NCBI RefSeq assembly: GCF_002127325.2
Contig: NC_035435.2
Location: forward strand, 122,755,127-122,819,126
Length of the DNA: 64,000 bases
DNA from: Helianthus annuus
Lineage: Eukaryota; Streptophyta; Magnoliopsida; Asterales; Asteraceae
Reading direction: 5' to 3'
Shown here: in pieces, positions 53,417 to 64,000 of the stretch
Layout: each line of letters starts with the position of its first letter
How positions within the stretch are numbered: the stretch's first letter is position 1
The notes under the pieces: model-generated
Told to the model about the DNA's origin: nothing
The model's database searches: none
Seen by the model: the letters and a program-made list of their open reading frames with translations, nothing else
Translations under genes and position numbers: made by a program

Positions 53417-55416
53417 TATTATGAAGAAGATCGAAGAAGATTTTTGGAGTTATGAGAGGGAAACTGCTTTGTGAAGAGAATGTTTGGAATTCAATTCGAC
53501 AGTGTAATCCTCTGTTTGGATTTAATCAGGGTTTTATTTAGGGAAAAAGTGATTGCTGATGTGGCAGCGGTTATTTTGATCTGAAGGCTAAAAATTGACC
53601 ACGTGTCAAACATCTGATGAAATGATAAATAATGGAGGACAGTTGTTTTGACAACTACTGATGGAACAATCATCAGTAGTTACAACGGTAATGAAATGAA
53701 ACAGTGGATGTATCAGTGGATGAAACAAAGATTTTAAACATCAGTGTTTTGGAGAACAGCGGTTGACACTTATCAGTGGACAGAATTTAGTGAGCAGATG
53801 TTAAGGCACAACAGCATTTTAGATACAACAGTGGATAAAAAATGAGAATCATTTTTAACAACTGTTTGTGCAGCAGTGTTTTGACTTTTGACAAATACTT
53901 TTAGCACCTGTTTGTTAAGATGTAGAAAATGATTTGTTCTTGTAAAAGCACAATCTCTTGTCTATCATCTGTTGAGTACCAGAAATGCGAATCTTAACAC
54001 CACACATTTTAGATGTATAATATCAAGATTAAATTTGTCAGCAGTTATCTTCAGAAATTTTGTTCAAGGTTTTACCATCTGTCTATTATTTCAGACAGTG
54101 GTTTAGCATCCCAGATGATGAGTCCTTTTTACTATTAAACAACTCATTTTGCTTCTAATTACTTGAACTAGAACATGAGTGTCTCTGTAGTTCAGAATTA
54201 ATTTGCAATCAATTTTTAATCTATTACTACCAAACTTGAGCTTAACATGACCTTGATATGTGTGTCATTTCCTTTTGACCAGTTTTAGAGATAGTAATTA
54301 CACACAAAAATAAGGTAATTACATCCAGACCAGATATGAACTTTTACTATATAAAAAAATGAGTAAAAGATCATAATATATTAAAAAAATAAAATACATC
54401 TGGTTTTTATTTTAGAGGAAAACACCTTAACAAAAATCAAAGGAAGTTTTGAAAATAATCAAAAGGATCCAACAATTTTCCAGTAAATTGATGATCATAT
54501 TATTCTCAAGTTATTTTGACCATTGTTTAGGTCATTTTCTTGTCAATTGATTGAAAGTTTCTTTTAATCATAATCACTGGAGATGCCATTGTTACCAGAA
54601 CAATTTCTGCATTGATGAATGCACACAGTTGCATGATGATGACCACTGATGATCTAACTTTTAAACCTCAAAAGTGTTTTATGCTTATACTCTTTTCTTT
54701 TGATTTCAAAAGTTTTTGAGATAGCCACACTTTGAGATTTGTTCATTTTTCTTTTTCCTTTTTACCCTTTTTATTCATATGTTCAGAAATACTCACTAGG
54801 AGATTATATTTTGAACATATTTTGTCCATAATCATTTTGAAGCAATGTTTTGAGAGATCTGAACATTTTTTACCATATTTTATTACAGATCTCACATCAC
54901 TTATGATTAGGACTGTTTTGACACCTTATTTTCTCAAAGTGTTTTAGACAAAGTCGATTTGGTCCTTTTAAAGGTACTCAACTTGCCTATGACCACATGA
55001 GAGATTTTGCCTAAAGTTTTATTTCCCCCTTTTCTATGTCAGCAGTATCTTAGTGTTTTGGATGAACACAAGTTTTGCTGAACTGAGGTACATACTTTAG
55101 TGTTTTATTGAGAACATCACAAATATCGAAACAACAATTGAAATCAATTTTGAAAACATCGAGCGATCCCATAATTTATCAGATATTTTACAGATCTGAA
55201 AACTATGAGTGACATATGCATGAAAACACTTGTTGTGTGAGATTTGTGTGTCATATGACATCTTGGTTGATTTACAGAGTTTTTGAATAACTATTTTGAC
55301 CATGATTCACTCGTTACTCTGTTTTTCAACTGAATACACCCAATCCTTTAGTATCAATAACTTTTGAGCTGAACTGTTATGTCAAATTGATTGTTAGATC
55401 GAATTTGACTGTCCAA
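53417..55416 (-). other. Leader of the inner pol-less element
   Basis: Two kilobases between primer site and ORF, without coding features. A cluster of CAGTGG/CAGCAGT/ATCAGTGG words lies at about 53640-53960. Confidence 0.6.
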
Positions 55417-55428
55417 GCTCTGATACCA
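55417..55428 (-). promoter_or_regulatory. Primer-binding site, initiator tRNA-Met type
   Basis: Minus-strand TGGTATCAGAGC, 2 nt inside the inner 5' LTR. Confidence 0.95.
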
Positions 55429-55430
55429 AT

Positions 55431-56239
55431 TGTTAGGATCTGGGGCCATCATGATTGTGTTTGTTTGCATAAAACGATTAATCAGAACATATGAAATGAT
55501 ATGAGTGCAGCGGAAATGAGTAGCAAACTTTGTAAACACAATCAAAGGAAAATATAGATTGATAAACAATTGCTTTTCATTGAGTCAAAAGATTTACATA
55601 AAATCAAAAGATTACAATGCAAGCTTACAATCTAAACTCCCCCTCAGCCTGATACACCAGAGTTGGTTGCACAAGATGAAAGGATTGAATTGAGGAGGCC
55701 GCCTCACTCAAAACGAATCCAGTATAACAATACAGAATACTGTCATATTTATAGGCAAACCAAACTACTGATGAGCTTCAGCTGACGTCACCATGATAGT
55801 GACATCTAACGACCTAACAAACTATAAACACTGTTCTATACAAATACTGACATGTAACATCTGATAAGTAGTAAAATGCAAAACTAAGAAAAACTACTGC
55901 TTCACGTTCCACTGTTGTAGCCTGAGCACAGATGTTGAATCTTCAGTGTCTTCTTCAAAGGTGATCAGTCTTTGAGAGAGCAGTGCTTGAGTCTTCAGCA
56001 GTACTTAGGAAACAGCAGTAGATAGAGCATCAGTGTTTGTCTTCAGCAGTCGTTGGATAATCATCAGAGTTTGGTTTATCAGTTGTTGTAGTTGAGCAGC
56101 ACTTAAGATCTATCAGCTGTTAGATAACCACTGTCAAGGGGAGAGTTTTAGAGTAAACTTCTGCTTATTATGAATCCATTGTTGTGATCAGGTTTTGGCT
56201 TTACATTATCTGTTCCTCTGATAGGGTTCAATCCCAACA
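55431..56239 (-). repeat. 5' LTR of the inner pol-less element
   Basis: 809 bp partner of 48442-49251, with the TGACGTCA box and TATA conserved. Followed by target copy ACTGG. Confidence 0.95.
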
Positions 56240-57534
56240 ACTGGTTTGTGTCTGAGTAACATCAGCTGCATGCAACAAAGGTATGGTGGATGGTGGTATT
56301 ATGTGGGGTGAGGGTAATGGAGTTGAAAGAGACATGTCCTTGGGATCAGGACTGTGGAAGATGGATCCGAGTGGGTCCAGAGCTTCATATTGTGGGGTCC
56401 CTGTGCTTACAACCTGATCCTTTTGTGAGGATGCAGGAGGAGTTTGAGGCAAAGGTTGAGATCTTTCTTCCATCTGCTGTGAGGAAGTAGCAGCAGTGGT
56501 TATTGGTGACTTTTGTGCTGTCACTGGCATTGACTCTGGGATCTCATCTTCCAGAGTTGCCTTTGGTTTGGATTTGGTGGGCTTTCTGGATGTTTTTCTT
56601 TTTGTCTTTTTAGTGGTGGCAGGTGTGGGTTTCAAAACAGTGGGTGTGCTGCTTTGATCACCTGGAGTAGTGGGCTCAGCAGCAGATACCTGAGGAGCAG
56701 TTTCATCTGCTAAATTTTGCTCAGGCACCTCTGCTTTTGTTTTTATTGGTGCCAACATTCTAGAGAATGTTTCAGGTGTTAAGCAGTTTATTTTAAAAGA
56801 GGCACCTTGTTTGGGCAAATCTGCTTCTTTCTCTATAAATTTTTGTTCAAAATAGTAGCTTAAAAATCTTGGAAAGAGCAGAAATGCCTTATTATCAACG
56901 TTTTTTTTACCAAATCATCAAATATTTCCTGGGAGTAATTAAAGTTTTTATTGTTTAAAATTTCATATCCCAGGCATTGAATTTTTGTTGCTATTTCATT
57001 AAAAGACGTTGTTTTATTAGAAACACACATTAGAAGTGTGTGAAATAAAAATCTGGGTACAGAAGGAAAATAACCTTTTTGTAAGGTATCCCTTTTAGGT
57101 TGCTCTGCATAGCCCCTGTTTATGAAATCCTTTTTCAACTCGTCTTTAGAAAATGAGGTTTTTCCTTTCAAATCATCGAGTTTAAAGATTTCAGAAATGA
57201 ATTGTGGAGAGATTTGAACCTTCTTACCCTGTATCGAGGAGATGGCTGTGATGATGTCTCCTTGTTTTTTAAGGGTGGCATTTTTCCAGAACTCTCTCTA
57301 GGTTTGAAGATAAATGGGAGCGTCTGCTGTTATCAAAGTTTTGTACTTTGATGCAGATAAGATGTCAATGATGGAGTCGAAGGTGTTGTCAGTTGTGGGT
57401 TTTGTGAGTATACCCACATAATTGTGAGGGGCTTTGTAATGGATTTCTGTGGTTTCGACGGCCATTTGAGTGGCGTCTGTTGGGGTGGAGGAAGAAGATG
57501 GTTTTGATTTTGACTTCGATTTTGGTTTCATCAT
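56228..57534 (-). pseudogene. Pol-less element ORF, outer copy, N-terminal part
   Basis: ATG at 57534 (a second in-frame ATG at 57531). Homologous to the inner ORF from its start: Ser-rich head, ASKYKTLITADAPIYL, then a TAG at 57296-57298 where the inner copy has CAG, the KGKTSFSKDELKKDFINRGY block, a slip in an A-run near 56905-56912, and the linker KKTKRKTSRKPTKSKPK. Cut at 56244 by the inner element and continued at 48441. Confidence 0.72.
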
Positions 57535-59535
57535 TTTTGATGAAGAAGATCGAAGAAGGTTTTTGTGAAGAAGAGTGGGAAACTGCTTTGTGAAGAGAAT
57601 ATTTGGAATTCAATTCGACAGTGTGAGCCCCTGTTTGGGTTTAATCAGGGTTTTATTTTAGGGAAAAAGTGAATGCTGATGTGGCAGCGGTTATAATGAT
57701 CTGACGGCTAAAAGCTGACCACGTGCCAACCCCTGATGAAATGGTAAATACTGGAGGACAGTTGTTTTGACAACCACTGATGGATCAAGCATCAGTAGTT
57801 ACAGCGGTAATGAAATTAAGCGGTGGGTGTATCAGTGGATGGAACAATGATTTTAAACATCAGTGTTTTTGCAAGAACAGAGGTTGACTATCAGCAGTTG
57901 ACAGACTTTAGAGAGCAGATGTTGAAGCACAACAGCATTTAAGGTACAACAGTGGTTAAAGACAATAATGAGGATCATTAGTATAACAACTGTTTGTGCA
58001 ACAGTGTTTTGACTTTCGACAAATAATTTTAGCATCTGCTTGTTCAGATGTAGGAATTGATTTTGTCTTGTGAAAGCACAATATCTTATCTAACATCTGT
58101 TGAGCACCAGAAATGCTATTCTTAACAAAATACATTTTAGATGTATATTATCAAGATTAAATTGCCAGCAGTCGTCTACAGAAACTTTTGTTCAAGGTTT
58201 TGCCAAAAGTCCATTATTCCAGACAGTGGTTTAGCATCCCAGATGATGAAGACATTTCTACTAAAGCTACTCATTTTGTGTCTAATTACTTGAACTAGAA
58301 CATGAGTATCTCAGTAGTTCAAAATCAATTTGCAATCAGTTTTTGCTCTGTGACAACCAAACTTGAGCTTAACATGACCTTGATATGTGTGCCATTTCCT
58401 TTTGATCAGATTTAAGGATAGTAATTTCACACAAAAATAAGGAAATTGCATCCTGACCAGAGATGAACTTTTACTATAAAAAATGAGTAAAAGTACAAAA
58501 TATATTTTATAAAAAGTGATATATATATCTGGTTTTATTTAGAGAAAAACACCTTTAAAAAAATTAAAGGAAGTTTTGAAAATCATCAAAAGGATCTGAC
58601 AACTTTACAAATAAGTTCATGATCCTATCATTCTCAAGTTATTTTGACCATTGTTTGGGGTCATTTTCTTGACAATTGATTGCAAATTCTTCTTTTAAGG
58701 ATAATCACTGGAGATGCCATAGTTACCTGAACGATTCCTTATTTGATGAAAGCACACAGTTGTATGATTCCATTATTTTACCCAACTTTAACCTCAAGAG
58801 TGTTTTATGCTTATACTCTTTTCTTTTGATTTCAAAAGTTTTGAGATAACCACACTTTGAGATTTATTTTCTTTTTCCCTTTTTACCCTTCCCATTCACA
58901 AGTATAGAAATACTCACTGAGAAATGTTATTTTGAAGAAGTATTAGTCCAGAGTCATTTTGAAGTAATGTTTTGAGAGATCTAGCCAAATTTATACATGT
59001 TTTATTACCAGACCTCACATTACGTATGATTAGGACTATTTTAACACCTTATTTTCTCAATGTGTTTTGACAAAGTTGATTTGGTCCTTTTGAGGATTCT
59101 CAACCTGCCTTTGAGCACATAAGAAATTTTGACTAAAGCTTTATCTCCCTCTTTCTATGTCAGCAGAACACTAGTGTTTAGATGAACATAGGTTTTGCTG
59201 ATCTGAGGTGCATACTTTAGTGTAAAATATGAAAACATCACAAATTTCATAACAACAGTTGAAATCAATTTTGAATGAAGATGAGCACACCATAGTTACC
59301 AGATAAGTTTTCAGATCTGGAAACTATGACTGATTTGTGCATGACATCATCAGTTGTATGAGATTTGGGAATCTTATGACATCTTGGTTGTTTTACAGAG
59401 CTTTTGAGTCATCATTTTGAACATGATTTCTCATTACTCTGTTTTTCAACTAAAATACGACCAACCTTAGTATCAATGAATTGTGAGCTGAACTATTATG
59501 TCAAATTGATTGTTAGATCGAATTTGACTGTCCAA
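57535..59535 (-). other. Leader of the outer pol-less element
   Basis: Non-coding, colinear with the inner leader. The CAGTGG/CAGCAGT word cluster recurs at about 57770-58000. Confidence 0.6.
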
Positions 59536-59547
59536 GCTCTGATACCA
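59536..59547 (-). promoter_or_regulatory. Primer-binding site, initiator tRNA-Met type
   Basis: Minus-strand TGGTATCAGAGC, 2 nt inside the outer 5' LTR. Confidence 0.95.
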
Positions 59548-59549
59548 AT

Positions 59550-60361
59550 TGTTAGGATCGGAGGCTCTCATGATTGTGTTTGTTTGTATAAATTGAACAG
59601 TCAGAATATAAGAAATGATATAAAGGGCAGCGGAAATGGATACAAACTTTGTAAACACAATCAAAGAGGAAAATAGTTTGATAAACAAATGCTTTCCATT
59701 AAGTTGAATGATTGAAATACAAAGCAAATGATTACAGCATGTTTACAGAACTAAGCTCCCCCTCAGCCTGATACCCCAAGGTTGGTTGCACAAGATGAAA
59801 GGATTGGACTGAAGAAGAAGAAGAATCCACTCAGTCAATCGAAATGTAACAGTACAGGGTACTGCTCCATTTATAGGCAAACCAAACCACTGAAGCATCT
59901 CAGCTGACGTCACCATGAAAGTGACATCTAACAAACTAACAACCTATATACACTGTTCTAAACAAACTACTGATATGCAACATCTGATTATTAGTACAAT
60001 ACAAAATAAGAGATAACAACTGCTTCACGTTCCACTGTTGTAGCCTGAGCACAGATGTTGAACTTCAATGCTTTCTTCAAAGGTGATCAGTCTTTGAGTG
60101 GGCAGTGCTTGTGTCTTTCAGCAGTACTTAGGAAACAGCAGTAGATAGAGCAACAATGTTTGTCTTCAGCAGTTCTTTAGAGTTTCATCAGTGTTTGGTT
60201 CATTAGTTGTTGTAGTGAGCAGTACTTAAGATCCATCAGCTGTTAGAATACCACTGTCAAGGGGAAAGCAAAGTGTAGGCTGCTGCTTATTGTTAGTCCA
60301 CTGATATGATCCGGTTTTGGCTTTACATTATCTGTTCCTCTGGTAGGGTTCAATCCCAACA
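59550..60361 (-). repeat. 5' LTR of the outer pol-less element
   Basis: 812 bp partner of 44992-45800, with an intact TGACGTCA box at about 59904. Followed by target copy TAGGG. Confidence 0.95.
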
Positions 60362-60366
60362 TAGGG

Positions 60367-60602
60367 TTAGACTTTTAGGCAATTGAGAGAGAGTTCGAAT
60401 ACACAGAACATTGGCTGTGAGTTCGTGGAGATCTTTAGTGATTGTAAACGTTTTCGTTGGATAATCATAGAAGATCAGTTGGTAAATCGTTTCGTGTTCG
60501 TCCTCCTTATTCTTGTTTATGTTTGTTCGATTGATCAAGGGGATTCCGCACCCTTGATTGATTATCAATCTCGTTACGATCCACACGGGATAGGGACCTA
60601 CA
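60367..60602 (+). repeat. 5' LTR of the split copia element, right piece
   Basis: Resumes after the TAGGG target copy and ends GGGACCTACA. The primer site follows. Confidence 0.88.
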
Positions 60603-60604
60603 AT

Positions 60605-60616
60605 TGGTATCAGAGC
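60605..60616 (+). promoter_or_regulatory. Primer-binding site, initiator tRNA-Met type
   Basis: TGGTATCAGAGC starts 2 nt after the LTR end CTACA. Confidence 0.95.
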
Positions 60617-61124
60617 TTTTGCTCTTAGTTGTTTGGTTCGAGATTGATACGGATTCAAGATCTTCGAAGAAAAGAAGTTTTTTTCTCTCGAATTTGTGTT
60701 TTTCGAAAGTGAAAGAGTTGTGTTATTAATGTTTATATAAATAGGTTGCTGACTTGATTTGTGTTTGCAGATTGTTAAGGGAAAATTTTCGAAATCATCA
60801 AGAAGTTCATCGTGTTCTTCGGGTTTTCAAGTCACAGTTCATCAAGAATTCAAAATTTTTTTATAACTTGCTATTCAGATCTTGGTGAAAAGTGTTACAA
60901 GATATTTGGAAATTAAAAAAAAGGAAAAAGGAAAGGGATTTACTATAACTTGATTTTTTCCAAAACTGCCGAAATCACAGAATTATCGGGATATCGTGTT
61001 TGACTTTTAAAACAAAATATCTCTTTTGAATTTTAAATTATAGAAAACTATCTCTGTCATCACAAGTTTCTATTTTAAGTTGCAGATTTCTATTTTGAGA
61101 ACTTCATCACCGGTTTCGACTCCA

Positions 61125-61512
61125 CAGAGGTCTCGAGTCATCAGTTCACAGCGGTCTCGAGTCATCATCTTCTACTCTCGAGTCATCAACATTCTCCTGG
61201 TCTCGAGTCGCAACGAGTGTTTGAGGTCTCGAGTTATCAACATTCACAAGGTCTCGATTCATCAATTTCACTGGTCTCGACTCACATCTTCATCCAGTCT
61301 CGACTCCACAGTTCCAAGTCGCAACCGTGATCTCGAGTCTTCAACTTAAATAGTCTCGAGTCGCAAAGGTTTCAGTTTCGAGTCATTCTTCTCGAGTTGC
61401 AACTGTTCTGGTCTCGAGTCACAGACTGGTCTCGAGTCATCTTCTTCCCGGGCAGTCTCGAGTCGCAACCTCGGTTCCGACTCGCAACCGCATCCACAGT
61501 TCCGACTCCACC
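61125..61512 (+). repeat. TCTCGAGTC motif array in the copia leader
   Basis: Nine exact TCTCGAGTC words, plus about nine variants (TCTCGACTC, TTTCGAGTC, TCCGACTC and similar), at about 20-25 bp spacing and in one orientation, usually followed by ATCA or GCAAC. It is located between primer site and gag, like the ACCGCTC array of the other copia element. Confidence 0.88.
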
Positions 61513-62058
61513 ATACCTCCGATCACTCACCTCCGACACCGTACACCATCATCATCTCGTTCAGCGTTCATCAATCGTTCAGCATCTCCTCCTTCATCGC
61601 CGCTTACCGTCGAACACCACCACCATCATCGTCTATCATCTCTGACGATCACCTCTTCAACCGCCATTCATCTCCGGCCTCCCTCACCATAATCATCGGT
61701 TATTGGCGGCTGTTATTTTGAAATTAGGGTTGAGTGGGATGTGGTGAACGAAGAAGACAAAGCAGACGTGATATTGAAATTGACTTTACAATTTTATTAA
61801 TATAACATTTATAATATTAATAATCATTAAATAATCATTACATTATCATTAGATTTAATAATAATAATAATAAGTTTTACTTAAAAAAAACCATATATTT
61901 ACATTCTTTTTATAAAATAAAAAAATAGGGTTTCTATTTAGTTTGTGGTATAGATTTGACAGGGTTTTGACGTACGGTTCGGAAGCTGGTTCGTGTGTGT
62001 TGCAAAGGGATTGAGTCAGCAAAAATTTTGTACGGTTTTACCAGTCTGCAACGTTAAA
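61513..62058 (+). other. Rest of the copia leader
   Basis: A CACC/CATC-rich stretch to about 61690, then AT-rich DNA with an ATA microsatellite at about 61857-61872. No coding identified. Confidence 0.6.
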
Positions 62059-63972
62059 ATGTCGAACATGACTAAATTGAACGAACTCTTAAGGATGGAA
62101 CATGAGGTTGGCACAACCAACAAACCACCTAAGATGATGAAGGTGGAGAACTACTTGACATGGAAGGATAGGTTTCAATCTTTCATTGAATATCAGGACA
62201 CTCGCATGTGGATCTGTATTGTTGATGGGTACACAAACCCTACACATGACTTTGAAGGCAGGCCACGTGTCACAGCCTATGTAAACATGCAAGAGAATGA
62301 TAAAAAGATGTATGAGGCTGAAAAGAGAGCCTTGGCTGCTATCAAGATGTCCTTACCTGATAGCATCAAACATACCTTTAAGAAGTACACTATTTCAAAG
62401 GAAATGTGGGATGCACCTGAAAAGAGATATGAAGGAAATCCTGATGTCAAGAAGAATAAAGTTGATCTACTAAAGAAGTTTGCTGTATTCAAGTACATGA
62501 AAAATGAGTCACTTGAGCACATCATCACTCAATACTATCATCTGATGTCAGAATTGGATAATTATGATGTAGATTGCTATACTGACATAGAGAAAAATGA
62601 CAAGCTGCTTGATGCTCTACCTGCTAAATGGGATATCTACACTCTCATGATCAAGGGAGAAGCAGATTATGATACTAAGGAACTAGAAGAAGTAGTTGGA
62701 AAGCTAAGAGCTTATGAGCTTAGAATGAAGAAGAAGGACACTGGATATGATCAGGTTCAAGATCCAGGGATCTACAATGGGCTTACATCTTCCTCATCTC
62801 ATGATGCTTCTAGTGACTCTGCTACTGCTTTTCTTTCGTGTGATAATGAGCAGGTTACAGTGAATGAGGATGGTGATGTGTGTTTTGTAGCTGCTTCAGG
62901 AGGATCAACAGGAGCCAAGAGAACATCAGCTTCTAAGCAAAGTATTAGTGCAAAGTCAATGCCTATGAACGTGAAGTCTGCTGAAGAACATCTTGCTCTA
63001 CTTGCTTCGTTTGTGGCTTCTTATGAGAACTACATTCAGGGGGAAATATCTGATCCTGCCACTTTAGATGAAGATTATGATCAGATTGACCTTGATGATC
63101 TAGAAGAGATGGATTTACAATGGCAGATGGCCATGATTTCGAGACGTGTGAAGAGGTTCATGAACAGAACTAGAAGGAAGTTTGTAGGAAAGAGCGTTGG
63201 TTTTGACAAGGCCAAAGTCAGGTGCTTTAACTATCAAAGTTATGGTCATTTCGCTAGGGAATGTCAAAAACAAAAGCATGAGACTTCGAGTCAGAGTTCA
63301 AACAATAGAAATGCATCAAACAACTCTAACTCAAGGGCGTTGATCTCTACTGCAAGAGAAGGTTCATATGACTGGAGTGTTCACTTGGAAAATGATGAGA
63401 ATGTCACTCAGGAATTTATGGCAGAAATTGTGCCAGTTGATGATGGTCAAGCTATAGTGGATGATGCTAAAGTTGAGAAGAAAAGTGAAGCTGAGGTAGA
63501 AAAGGCTGATCAGACAACAAATGCTGAAAAAGAAAAGCCAAAGTTTGAGCATGAAAGGGAAGATGAAGCGAAAGATGAAATCATCAAAAGAATGGAAGCT
63601 CAACTTGCTGCTCTCATGGCCAACTCAGACAAATCGACAGGAGAGGTAAGTAACTCTGCTACTTCTGTTTGTTTAAAGTGTCGTGAATTACAGGGTGAAG
63701 TTAACAGGTTGTCAACTCAAAATAAAAGTCTGGTGAGTGAGATGTCTAACATAAAAGAATCAAATTTCTTTGCTAAAAGAAATGAGTCATCATATTTGAA
63801 AAAGATAAAAGGCTATGAAGCTGAAATTGAAGTTTTAACCTGCAAATTAAATGAAAAACTTCAAGTCATAGACTTAGCTCATGACATGATGGCTGAGAAA
63901 ACAAAAGAGATTTCTGAAAACTGCAAAGAGTTGTCAGATGCACAACTCAAAATTGTTGAACTTGAAAAGTAA
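62059..63972 (+). pseudogene. Copia gag with UBN2 domain and damaged zinc knuckle
   Basis: I choose ATG 62059 (MSNMTKLNELLRMEHEVGTTN) over the upstream in-frame codons because it aligns with the start of the gag at 16562. A UBN2-type capsid region spans residues about 20-230 (MKVENYLTWKDRF, EMWDAPEKRYEG, LLKKFAVFKY, LLDALPAKWD). The knuckle reads CFNYQSYGHFAREC: the second Cys is Tyr (codon 63232-63234), which should abolish zinc binding. Beyond it lie an acidic region, then CLKC at about 63670 and a coiled coil. A TAA at 63970-63972 ends the frame, with matching sequence continuing in frame after it, so the stop is probably a nonsense mutation. Confidence 0.82.
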
Positions 63973-64000
63973 TTAGGTCAATTCAGGGATTCTACTTTTG

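Larger units (their letters stand above)
48442..56239 (-). mobile_element. Inner pol-less LTR element (family B), nested in the outer copy
   Basis: 7798 bp, LTRs 48442-49251 and 55431-56239, perfect target duplication ACTGG (48437-48441 and 56240-56244). Same orientation and same gene plan as the outer element, but a distinct LTR subfamily (TGTTAGGATYTGGGGCCATC). LTRs differ at about 12 of 809 sites by eye. It landed within the outer element's ORF. Confidence 0.95.
44992..60361 (-). mobile_element. Outer pol-less LTR element (family A), minus strand
   Basis: LTRs 44992-45800 and 59550-60361, perfect target duplication TAGGG (44987-44991 and 60362-60366). Primer site 59536-59547 and polypurine tract 45801-45812 fix the minus orientation. 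About 2 kb of leader precedes one long ORF (57534 to 45837) of unknown function. No RT, integrase or RNase H is found. It is 15,370 bp with the nested copy, about 7.6 kb without. LTRs differ at roughly 18 of 810 sites by eye. Confidence 0.93.
44747..64000 (+). mobile_element. Copia (Sirevirus-like) element, split by nested insertion, runs off the window
   Basis: 5' LTR pieces 44747-44991 and 60367-60602 add up to about 480 bp, TGTTGGTGCA...CCTACA, the same ends as the gag-only copia element. The primer site is at 60605-60616, the motif-array leader at 61125-61510, gag from 62059. Pol and the 3' LTR would lie beyond the right edge, so autonomy cannot be judged. Left target bases would be GCCTT (44742-44746). 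Confidence 0.88.

Overview
This window looks like gene-poor, repeat-packed plant nuclear DNA. I see no ordinary host gene that I can defend. The evidence is nested LTR retrotransposons with plant-type initiator-Met and Asp primer sites, Ty3/gypsy chromovirus (Tekay-like) pol, Ty1/copia Sirevirus-like gag with UBN2-type and CCHC domains, a MITE sitting in a TA microsatellite, and TATA-bearing LTRs. The flavour of the proteins (Transposase_28-type ORF, long coiled-coil copia gag, a large pol-less ORF family) reminds me of daisy-family (Asteraceae) genomes. That assignment is from memory, not from a search.

Layout, left to right. 1-2.4 kb: 5' end of a Tekay-like gypsy element on the minus strand (LTR, primer site, accessory ORF). 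2.4-14.8 kb: a long gypsy-type LTR rich in CCGATCGG motifs, split by a 10,052-bp gypsy element (3677-13728, 3.29-kb LTRs, duplicated target AACAC) whose gag and pol are deletion relics. 14.8-30.07 kb: a second Tekay-like element with accessory ORF, gag-pol and 3' LTR, itself split by a young gag-only copia element (15527-23292, duplication CGACG) and by a MITE in a (TA)n tract. 30.07-32.2 kb: a small Asp-primed element whose primer-binding site runs on into an almost complete antisense tRNA-Asp. 32.3-34.5 kb: a broken, intron-containing Transposase_28-type ORF on the minus strand. 35.0-39.1 kb: a 4.1-kb solo LTR. 39.6-40.6 kb: a fragment of a gypsy element with a 244-bp LTR. 40.96-42.25 kb: a solo Tekay LTR. 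42.45-44.75 kb: a second copy of the CCGATCGG-type LTR. 44.75 kb to the right edge: a copia element whose 5' LTR is split by a 15.4-kb pol-less element (44992-60361), which is itself split by a second copy of the same family (48442-56239). The copia leader and gag resume at 60.4 kb and run off the window.

The elements relate to each other mainly as hosts and guests. Five insertion joints were solved to the base by matching target duplications (AACAC, CGACG, TCATC, TAGGG, ACTGG), with a weaker sixth (GGATA/GGACA). LTR divergence is lower for the inner pol-less copy than for the outer one, as nesting requires. All large coding regions carry stops or frame breaks, and none except possibly the youngest gag looks close to functional.

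The most unusual signals are: (1) a captured near-full-length antisense tRNA-Asp at a primer site; (2) a different short, near-palindromic motif array in the LTR or leader of nearly every family; (3) a paired GC-rich inverted module around a G-box upstream of TATA in Tekay LTRs, shared in part with another family; (4) a 21-bp inverted repeat that holds the polypurine tract and LTR start in its loop; (5) a large uncharacterised ORF family as the only product of a pol-less LTR element.
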